DNA of 7,602 nt from an uncultured Rhodobacter sp. Lineage in GTDB: Bacteria; Pseudomonadota; Alphaproteobacteria; Rhodobacterales; Rhodobacteraceae. Below, one piece after another: positions 1 to 4,727 of this stretch. The DNA is taken from the NCBI GenBank assembly GCA_937901435.1, contig CALGTJ010000364.1, positions 1 to 7,602 of the forward strand. The letters are read 5' to 3'. The translations under genes were made by a program, and so were the position numbers. The notes below the pieces were generated by a model. The model did no database searches. It saw only the letters and a program-made list of their open reading frames with translations, and had not been told where the DNA came from. Position 1 is the stretch's first letter, and every line of letters starts with the position of its first letter.

Positions 1-581
1 GGGCCGATTTGCTGGGGCTGGCGGATCCTTTGGCCGAACATCTGCCCAACACGACCTTCATCGCGCCCAATGCGCCAGAGGTCTGCGCGACCAATCCCGG
101 CGGATTTCAGTGGTTTCCAATCCCTTGGATAGATGGGTCCAGCGAAGAGGCGGCCGAGACGTCGATGCATCAGGCGGTGATCGACCTGAACGCGTTTCTG
201 GATGATGTGCTGGTGGACGAGGGGATCGAGGCGGATCAGCTGGTGCTGTTCGGCTTTTCCCAAGGCACGATGATGAGCCTGCATGTGGCCCCGCGCCGCG
301 AAGAACCTGTGGCCGCTGTGGTCGGCTTTTCGGGGCGTCTGTTGCAGCCTGAATCGCTGGAGGACGAGGTCGTCTCGCGCCCGCCTGTCTTGCTGATCCA
401 CGGCGATCAGGATGATGTGGTGCCGCCGCAGTCGCTGCCCGAGGCCGGTAACGCCCTGACCGCCGTCGGGTTCGAGGTCTACGCCCATGTGATGCGCGGC
501 ACAGCGCATGGAATCGCCCCCGATGGGCTAAGTGTTGCTTTGGCCTTTATACGCGACAAGTTGGGTATAGAAGAGGCATGA
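1..581 (+). CDS. Alpha/beta hydrolase, phospholipase/carboxylesterase family (5' partial)
   Basis: Serine hydrolase of the phospholipase/carboxylesterase (dienelactone-hydrolase-like) family, probably a cytoplasmic esterase of unknown natural substrate. The reading frame is open to the left edge (first full codon at 3), so the true start and roughly the first 35 residues, which should carry the HGxGxxG oxyanion-loop motif, lie outside the window. The TTG at 9 is internal to the conserved text and is not the start. Counting from that codon, the nucleophile is Ser84 in GFSQG (bases 258-260), the acid is Asp135 in HGDQDDVVP, and the base is His167 in RGTAHG, in the canonical Ser-Asp-His order. 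The motif FQWFPIPW near residues 33-40 is typical of the family. No signal peptide can be judged. The gene ends with TGA at 579-581, and the next recognised gene starts 152 bases later. Family assignment is firm; substrate is not known. Confidence 0.9.
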   Translation, partial: ADLLGLADPLAEHLPNTTFIAPNAPEVCATNPGGFQWFPIPWIDGSSEEAAETSMHQAVIDLNAFLDDVLVDEGIEADQLVLFGFSQGTMMSLHVAPRREEPVAAVVGFSGRLLQPESLEDEVVSRPPVLLIHGDQDDVVPPQSLPEAGNALTAVGFEVYAHVMRGTAHGIAPDGLSVALAFIRDKLGIEEA

Positions 582-655
582 CACACTATATCGTGACATT
601 TCTGCAAGGCGCAGACAGGAATTCGGCAGGAATGTCAGGATTGATGGCTTTGGCG

Positions 656-685
656 TTTTCTGTCACTCTGGACACAGCCTATACT
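656..685 (+). promoter_or_regulatory. Weak sigma70-type promoter candidate for the barrel gene
   Basis: A TATACT hexamer at 680-685 matches five of six bases of the -10 consensus and sits about 48 bases before the ATG at 733. The region 16-18 bases upstream (around 656-663, TTTTCTGT) is only a poor -35 match. The call rests on the -10 box and its position alone. Confidence 0.25.
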
Positions 686-721
686 GTGCACAATTCTGCT
701 GCCTGCTGACCCTTTTCTCTC

Positions 722-726
722 GGAGA
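722..726 (+). promoter_or_regulatory. Ribosome binding site of the barrel gene
   Basis: GGAGA lies six bases before the ATG at 733. No comparable site precedes the in-frame ATG codons at 745 and 772, so this decides the start in favour of 733 and gives the protein a long, basic n-region. Confidence 0.7.
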
Positions 727-732
727 TTTCCC

Positions 733-2457
733 ATGGCCCAAAAGATGCGTTTTCCGCAATCCAAGACCACCATGCCCAAAACGACCAGACGTCGTGCGTC
801 CCTTTTGGGTTCGGTCGTCTTGGGACGCGTTGGGATTGCGTCGGTCTCTGGTGTTTTGGCCTCTGGTGTTTTGGCCTCTGGTGTTTTGGCTTCGGGTGTC
901 CTTGCGCAGACAGCCCCTCTGGATGAAATGCCGACCCATATCGGGGTCTTGCTGGACACGGCCAATCAGCTGTCGCAAGGGGCGGTACAGCTGACTTTTG
1001 GATTTAACCAGACCGATCCAAACGCGGGTCCGGGCACCGGAAACCAGATCTATTTCATCAACGGGGAATACGGGGTCACGGACCGACTGAGCTTTGGGCT
1101 GTGGACACAGACCTTTGAGGATCCACCCGTCAGTCCGATTGGCGGCGCAAACCCTCCGATCGGGATGGATTCGGGGGCGATCTCTGCGAAATACCGTGTG
1201 ATTGACAGTGCAAACTTTGACGTCGCGGTCAGCGGTTCGGTTGAATTGTTCCGCTTTGCCACCACTCTGTATGGCACCGGTCCAGGAGGTAGCAATGAGG
1301 GCATGGCCATCGGGTCGATCTCTGCGCCGATGACCTATTCTGTGAACGACGATTTTCAGATCCACTTTACGCCAGGCGTTTCGGTGTTTCCGGATGCCAT
1401 CAACGGCGTGGATTTTTATGGCACCGTTGCGCATCTGGGTCTTGGCGCAACCTATCGCTTTTCCGAACGGTTGAGCAGCTATGCGGCGGTCGATGTTCCG
1501 GTCAGCGGTGGCAATGCGATTTCCAGCACGGGTGCGATCACACAAGTGCCGGTCTGGACCGTGGGTGGGCGGTTCAATATCACGCCAAAGGCGGCATTGG
1601 ATGCCTATGTGACCAACGCAATCGGCACGACACCGGGTACAAGCATCCTTGCCAACTGGCCGGGTGGGGACGATTTGTTGTTCGGGGCCAAGCTGACATG
1701 GACTCCCGGCGTGGGAAAGGCGTATCGCGAAAGCTATCGCAACCTCAGCCCGATTGATGCGCGCCAGAAGAACCTTCAGCTTGACGGGTTTTCCATCGCC
1801 TCTGCCGACACGCTGGAGCCGGGTATCGTCTCTGGCACGGCTTGGGGTGGGTCCAACGAGAATTACGGCGGTGGTCTGGCCATAGGTCTGGATCGGGACG
1901 GGCAATTCGAGTTTTACGCAGAACAGCGCGCTGATGATGGTTCTGTTCCGGCGGGTCTTTTGCCTGCGGGCGACCAGAGATATCTGGTGGGTCTGAAGCT
2001 GCGGCTCTTGGATCAGAACAATGGCGACGCGTTTTCCTTTTCGGGTCGGCTTTTGGGGGGGCGCGCGTTGAATTCGGGTACGCCCGGCGTTGGCGAACTT
2101 TATGCAGAGGGCGCGGCGAGCTATAAGACCTCGCCAAAGCTGGCCGTGACGGTCAACCCCAAGCTGGGCGCGTTTGGCAACAACAGCACCTATGGCATTG
2201 GCCTTGGCGCGAATTTCGAGGTGTTTGACGGGTTCGAGTTGATGGGCGAGGTGACCGAAGTCGTCGACGGTAACGGCGCTGTCTGGGCGGCAGGCGCGCG
2301 GTATCATGTGAATGACTACGGCCTAAGCATCGATGCCAGTGCCACGAATGCGGTTGGTCGCGTCGGAATGGGCACGCTGATCGCACAGGACAGCACCAAG
2401 TTTTCGCTGTCGGTGACCAAGCAATTCAACCTCGGCAACTGGCGTGGCCTGTTCTAG
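733..2457 (+). CDS. Predicted outer-membrane beta-barrel protein with an internal duplication
   Basis: A 574-residue protein that I do not recognise by name; its role is unknown. The N-terminus is a long signal-like segment. It starts with a basic region (residues 1-21, ending in three arginines) and a hydrophobic stretch, followed by four copies of SGVLA (39-58). A signal peptidase I site is plausible after Ala58 (VLA, then QTAP). The mature part has alternating polar and hydrophobic strands, Gly- and aromatic-rich turns, few Cys residues and a C-terminal Phe, all typical of outer-membrane barrels. Two diverged copies of one unit seem to be present, at about 72-326 and 352-566, joined by a basic linker around 327-351. 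Shared landmarks are VWTVGGRF/VWAAGARY and TNAIG/TNAVG. The duplicated pattern recalls uncharacterised barrel proteins of cyanobacteria, from memory only. A general porin or a YjbH-type protein are alternatives, but no motif supports either. The three arginines resemble a Tat signal weakly; Sec export is more likely for a barrel. Confidence 0.75.
   Translation: MAQKMRFPQSKTTMPKTTRRRASLLGSVVLGRVGIASVSGVLASGVLASGVLASGVLAQTAPLDEMPTHIGVLLDTANQLSQGAVQLTFGFNQTDPNAGPGTGNQIYFINGEYGVTDRLSFGLWTQTFEDPPVSPIGGANPPIGMDSGAISAKYRVIDSANFDVAVSGSVELFRFATTLYGTGPGGSNEGMAIGSISAPMTYSVNDDFQIHFTPGVSVFPDAINGVDFYGTVAHLGLGATYRFSERLSSYAAVDVPVSGGNAISSTGAITQVPVWTVGGRFNITPKAALDAYVTNAIGTTPGTSILANWPGGDDLLFGAKLTWTPGVGKAYRESYRNLSPIDARQKNLQLDGFSIASADTLEPGIVSGTAWGGSNENYGGGLAIGLDRDGQFEFYAEQRADDGSVPAGLLPAGDQRYLVGLKLRLLDQNNGDAFSFSGRLLGGRALNSGTPGVGELYAEGAASYKTSPKLAVTVNPKLGAFGNNSTYGIGLGANFEVFDGFELMGEVTEVVDGNGAVWAAGARYHVNDYGLSIDASATNAVGRVGMGTLIAQDSTKFSLSVTKQFNLGNWRGLF
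847..906 (+). repeat. Four tandem 15-base repeats in the signal-peptide coding region
   Basis: The units are at 847-861, 862-876, 877-891 and 892-906, each encoding Ser-Gly-Val-Leu-Ala. Units 1 and 2 are identical (TCTGGTGTTTTGGCC). Unit 3 differs only in its last base. Unit 4 is diverged at several third positions while keeping the same amino acids. Because the unit is a multiple of three, gain or loss of a copy would lengthen or shorten the hydrophobic core by five residues without a frameshift, and every copy ends in a possible V-L-A cleavage site. Confidence 0.95.
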
Positions 2458-2540
2458 ACACTGACCTCTGGCGGGCTCTTTTGTGTGGCTGCCAAAGGCG
2501 ACTGCGGCCCAGATCAATTGCGGACTATCTCGTCACATCT

Positions 2541-2569
2541 TTGTTAATTTCACGCGCTAAGGCTATTCT
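2541..2569 (+). promoter_or_regulatory. Secondary promoter candidate upstream of the HNH gene
   Basis: TTGTTA (2541-2546) and TATTCT (2564-2569) are separated by 17 bases, and each box matches four of six consensus bases. Transcription would start near 2576, at the left arm of the hairpin at 2574-2595. It is weaker than the candidate at 2595-2622. Confidence 0.3.
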
Positions 2570-2573
2570 GGAC

Positions 2574-2595
2574 AGCCCCATCATTTTGTGGGGCT
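2574..2595. repeat. Inverted repeat (7-base-pair stem, 8-base loop) after the barrel gene
   Basis: AGCCCCA (2574-2580) and TGGGGCT (2589-2595) are perfect reverse complements around the loop TCATTTTG. No T-run follows, so it is not a convincing intrinsic terminator. The right arm touches the -35 box at 2595-2600. It could slow transcription coming from the barrel gene 117 bases upstream, or act as a protein-binding site; the sequence does not decide. Confidence 0.5.
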
Positions 2596-2622
2596 TGCCA
2601 GTGGCGAAACGCAGGATATAGT
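2595..2622 (+). promoter_or_regulatory. Likely promoter of the HNH endonuclease gene
   Basis: TTGCCA (2595-2600) and TATAGT (2617-2622) each match five of six sigma70 consensus bases with a 16-base spacer. This is the best promoter-like pair I found in the window. A start near 2629 would give a leader of about 90 bases before the ATG at 2720. Since it lies inside the longest possible open frame (GTG at 2588), it also argues against that upstream start. Confidence 0.5.
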
Positions 2623-2655
2623 TGTTTTTGACCCGAACCGATGGCGTGGTCAGGG

Positions 2656-2669
2656 CCGGCTGAAGCCGG
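2656..2669 (+). other. Small hairpin in the HNH leader
   Basis: CCGGC (2656-2660) and GCCGG (2665-2669) form a five-base-pair GC stem around a TGAA tetraloop, about 50 bases before the ATG. It would fold in the mRNA leader made from the promoter at 2595-2622. No function is evident. Confidence 0.4.
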
Positions 2670-2719
2670 AGCGTTTGAGACTACGGATACGAGGACATAG
2701 ACCGGGGGCACGTGCGACG

Positions 2720-3304
2720 ATGGACGGTGAATTCAGAACGAGTTTTGTACGAGAGCCGGGGGCGCTGAAGCATCATCCCGCGCTGGTGCTGAATGCGGAT
2801 TATCGCCCGCTGAGTTATCTGCCCCTGTCGCTTTGGACTTGGCAGGAGGCGGTCAAGGCGGCCTTTATGGACCGGGTCGATATCGTGGCGGAATACGACC
2901 ATGTGGTGCGCAGCCCCAGCACCCAGATCCGAATACCTTCGGTCGTTGTCCTCAAAGATTATGTCAAACCTCAAAAGCGCGTGGCCTTCACGCGCTTTAA
3001 TTTATTTTTGAGGGATGAATTTTGCTGTCAATACTGTGGCGGCAAGGGGGATCTGACCTTTGACCATGTGGTCCCGCGTGCGCGGGGCGGGGTGACGTCG
3101 TGGGAAAATGTTGTGGCGGCCTGTTCTAAATGCAATCTCAAAAAAGGCTCTCGCAGTCTGCGCCAGACGGGGATGAACCTGCGCAAACCTCCACGCCAGC
3201 CCGCCTCGGAAGAGTTGCGCAACATGGGACGGCGGTTTCCGCCCAACCATCTGCACGATACATGGGTCGATTTTCTTTATTGGGACGCAGAATTAGAGGC
3301 CTGA
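2720..3304 (+). CDS. Stand-alone HNH endonuclease family protein
   Basis: A 194-residue HNH-family nuclease of a type widespread in bacterial chromosomes, usually not within phages; its cellular role is not established. The N-terminal half carries the family text ALVLNADYRPLSYLPLSLW (21-39). The C-terminal half holds the HNH/zinc fold: Cys103-x2-Cys106, Asp115-His116, Asn130, Cys135-x2-Cys138 and Asn139. The two CxxC pairs would bind a structural zinc, His116 would be the general base, and Asn139 takes the last position of the HNH signature (an HNN variant). Start choice: the frame is open back to a GTG at 2588, but the stretch 2588-2719 encodes nothing family-like and contains a strong promoter candidate. 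MDGEFRTSFVREPGALKHHP matches the usual N-terminus of Rhodobacterales homologues as I remember them. The ribosome binding site is weak (GGGGG at 2704-2708). The gene is convergent with the radical SAM gene. Confidence 0.88.
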   Translation: MDGEFRTSFVREPGALKHHPALVLNADYRPLSYLPLSLWTWQEAVKAAFMDRVDIVAEYDHVVRSPSTQIRIPSVVVLKDYVKPQKRVAFTRFNLFLRDEFCCQYCGGKGDLTFDHVVPRARGGVTSWENVVAACSKCNLKKGSRSLRQTGMNLRKPPRQPASEELRNMGRRFPPNHLHDTWVDFLYWDAELEA

Positions 3305-3316
3305 CAGGGGTGACCA

Positions 3317-3345
3317 AAAGGAGGCGCCAAAGCGCCGCTTTATTC
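3317..3345. terminator. Probable bidirectional terminator between the HNH and radical SAM genes
   Basis: GGCGC (3323-3327) and GCGCC (3332-3336) pair around a CAAA loop. Outside a small internal bulge, AAAG (3317-3320) can pair with CTTT (3338-3341). On the plus strand the stem runs into CTTTATTCT; on the minus strand it runs into CCTTTTGG. It lies 13 bases after the HNH stop and about 55 bases past the radical SAM stop, the right place to end both transcripts. Confidence 0.6.
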
Positions 3346-3352
3346 TCCCCAT

Positions 3353-3369
3353 CTTTGGCTGTGCCAAAG
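3353..3369. repeat. Second hairpin in the convergent gap
   Basis: CTTTGGC (3353-3359) and GCCAAAG (3363-3369) are perfect reverse complements around TGT. It shares the nine bases GCCAAAGCG with the neighbouring hairpin. It lacks a T-run on either side, so it is more likely a 3'-end stabilising or auxiliary element than a terminator by itself. Confidence 0.5.
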
Positions 3370-3396
3370 CGGGGCCCGCCGTCCGGCCTCACTGGT

Positions 3397-4350
3397 TTAC
3401 GCTGAGCAGCTTGCCCCGCCCAACACACAGAATTTCGCACAATGCGGGTGGTTGAGACGGACCGCGCCCTCGGCCTCGGCCAGCGTTTCGCCCAGTTCGA
3501 ATTCCGGCGCATAGGGTAGCAGGGTGCAGGCGAGGACGGCAGGTTTGGCCGCTCCTTTACGTTTGACGACCATGCGCGAGGTGGCGCACATCACGTCGTT
3601 GGGGGATTTGTTCAGGATGCCCCAGCAGGCGGTGGTGATTTCGGGTACTTCGACGGTTTCATCCATTTCCGGGAACAGCACGGTCGCGCCGGGGTTATCG
3701 GCCTCGATATCAAAGTTATACTGCGCGTAAAACGCGGCATATCCCGCGCGCGAGGCGGCATCGGACTCGCCCCAGACGGTGCGCCCGGCGACGGTCATCG
3801 GGATGCCGGTATCACGCAGAAATTCCATCCCGGTCACGGTCTTGGCAAAGGCGCCTTTGCCGCGCTCCTCGTCATGCAGTTCGCGCGACCAATGATCGAC
3901 AGAGATGCGCAGGGTCAGCTTTCCGGGGAAATCGGCCTGTAGCGCCTTTAGCCCGGCGCGCATGTTCGGGCGCATCATCGGGGCCATGGCATTCGTCAGG
4001 ATCAGCACCTCAAAGCCGCGCTTCAGCGAGGCGCGCGCCATATCTATCATGTCGGGGTTCATGAAAGGCTCTCCGCCGGTAAAACCGATTTCGCGGATGG
4101 GCCAGTTGCGTTCTGCGATCTGGTCCAGATAATCGCGCACCTCGTCGGTGGTGATATAGACCAGCCGGTCGTTGGTGGGAGAGCTTTCGATATAGCAGTT
4201 TTCGCAAGTGATATTGCAGAGCGTGCCGGTGTTGAACCAAAGGGTCTGGGGATCGCTGAGGGCGACAGAGGCGCGGGTTTCCCCTTTGGCTGTGATCTCT
4301 GGATGTTCGAATTTGCCGAGGGTCCCGACACCATCACTCTGATCTTTCAT
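3397..4350 (-). CDS. Radical SAM protein with a C-terminal cysteine cluster, function unknown
   Basis: A 317-residue radical S-adenosylmethionine enzyme; the substrate is unknown. The [4Fe-4S] cluster that cleaves SAM is bound by Cys45-x3-Cys49-x2-Cys52, followed by a GGEP motif at 92-95 that contacts the SAM amino group. The ILTNA strand at 117-121 and RISVDHW at 148-154 fit the partial TIM barrel. The C-terminal third has six more cysteines (242, 255, 275, 304, 308, 315), including HPHCAKFC and GGASCS at the extreme end. This arrangement could hold an auxiliary iron-sulfur cluster as in SPASM/twitch-type enzymes, but the spacing is not a textbook SPASM domain. Start choice: the ATG at 4350 is preceded by AAGGGAAG with suitable spacing; the upstream GTG at 4389 lacks such a site and would add a very basic tail. 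The gene is divergent from zwf and convergent with the HNH gene, with no small peptide precursor seen beside it. Confidence 0.85.
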   Translation of the reverse strand: MKDQSDGVGTLGKFEHPEITAKGETRASVALSDPQTLWFNTGTLCNITCENCYIESSPTNDRLVYITTDEVRDYLDQIAERNWPIREIGFTGGEPFMNPDMIDMARASLKRGFEVLILTNAMAPMMRPNMRAGLKALQADFPGKLTLRISVDHWSRELHDEERGKGAFAKTVTGMEFLRDTGIPMTVAGRTVWGESDAASRAGYAAFYAQYNFDIEADNPGATVLFPEMDETVEVPEITTACWGILNKSPNDVMCATSRMVVKRKGAAKPAVLACTLLPYAPEFELGETLAEAEGAVRLNHPHCAKFCVLGGASCSA

Positions 4351-4634
4351 CGATACTTCCCTTTTGCGATGACGCTTGGTCCGCCACACTGTCTTGCAGA
4401 ATATCCCACACGGGGGCGTCTTTGGGGTCCAGCGCTACCCAAATTGTTGGTCAGAGGAAAGTGCGATGCTTGGGATTAACGCGTATGTGATGGCATTTGT
4501 TATGAAAAAGCGGCATTCCCCCAAAGGAACGTCGGCTGATTGTAAAACAGGCGCAGGATTTGGCGAATACGGCAGAGCATGGCAGAAAATCCATCGATTG
4601 GGCATGGGTGGTTTCTTTGGCGTTGAGGTTGCTC

Positions 4635-4660
4635 TAGACATTCGGGGAGCCTGTGATACT
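4635..4660 (+). promoter_or_regulatory. Promoter candidate for the zwf operon
   Basis: The sequence TGTGATACT (4652-4660) reads as an extended -10 element, TGn followed by GATACT, with four of six consensus bases. A TAGACA at 4635-4640 is a good -35 match, but the 14-base spacing is short. A start near 4667 would place the palindrome at 4668-4681 immediately downstream of the start, a normal repressor position. The position relative to the operator is the main support. Confidence 0.3.
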
Positions 4661-4667
4661 CGAGGTG

Positions 4668-4681
4668 CGTTAGCGCTAACG
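4668..4681. promoter_or_regulatory. LacI-family-type operator upstream of zwf
   Basis: CGTTAGCGCTAACG is a perfect 14-base palindrome with a central CG step, the form typical of LacI-family repressor sites. The core closely resembles the TGTTAGCGCTA-type operators described for sugar-responsive LacI regulators in alphaproteobacteria, such as the xylose repressor of Caulobacter. It lies 46 bases before the zwf start, so it probably controls the whole zwf-pgl-pgi operon. The regulator gene is not in the window, and its effector is unknown. Confidence 0.6.
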
Positions 4682-4716
4682 AAATATGTCTGGCGCTTGA
4701 TGCAATGGACAAAGCC

Positions 4717-4723
4717 AAGAGGT
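4717..4723 (+). promoter_or_regulatory. Ribosome binding site of zwf
   Basis: AAGAGGT ends four bases before the ATG at 4728 and supports that start, which also gives the expected short N-terminus before the nucleotide-binding motif. Confidence 0.65.
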
Positions 4724-4727
4724 CCCT

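Larger units (their letters stand above)
582..732. other. Intergenic spacer before the barrel gene
   Basis: This spacer is less GC-rich than its neighbours. An ATG at 578 overlaps the hydrolase stop as ATGA and opens a 43-codon frame ending with TGA at 707-709. It has no well-spaced ribosome binding site and no recognisable product, so I do not call it a gene. The spacer also holds an 8-base palindrome TGTGCACA at 685-692, a possible -10 box just before it, and the ribosome binding site of the next gene. Confidence 0.5.
4351..4727. other. Divergent intergenic region between the radical SAM gene and zwf
   Basis: This 377-base region should hold the promoters of both flanking genes. The zwf side contains a possible extended -10 box, a perfect operator-like palindrome and a good ribosome binding site. 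The radical SAM side contains its ribosome binding site and an open minus-strand frame of 38 codons (4450 down to 4334) that runs into the radical SAM gene; it has no start I can defend. Near 4431-4436 there is a second AGCGCT core. The middle (about 4460-4620) is the most AT-rich part, and I see no gene or structured element in it. Confidence 0.6.

Noticed and set aside
578..709. A 43-codon frame overlapping the hydrolase stop as ATGA
   Set aside because: The overlap looks like translational coupling, but the only purine-rich site (AAGAGG) is one base from the ATG. The peptide is unrecognised and the codons are unlike the neighbours. A conserved homologue would reopen it.
679..2307. A 542-codon open frame on the minus strand, antisense to the barrel gene
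   Set aside because: The product is Arg/His/Gln-rich with no family features, and it contains the antisense copy of the tandem repeat. The plus-strand frame has a ribosome binding site, a signal peptide and barrel features, so this is a shadow of GC-rich codon structure.
2720..3304. HNH endonuclease as a sign of a homing element, phage or defence island
   Set aside because: The gene belongs to a chromosomal stand-alone HNH family. No intron, intein, integrase, methyltransferase, toxin or repeat border lies nearby, and base composition does not change.
3397..4350. Radical SAM gene as part of a peptide-modification (RiPP) cluster
   Set aside because: No small precursor gene, recognition-domain protein, transporter or peptidase lies next to it within the window.
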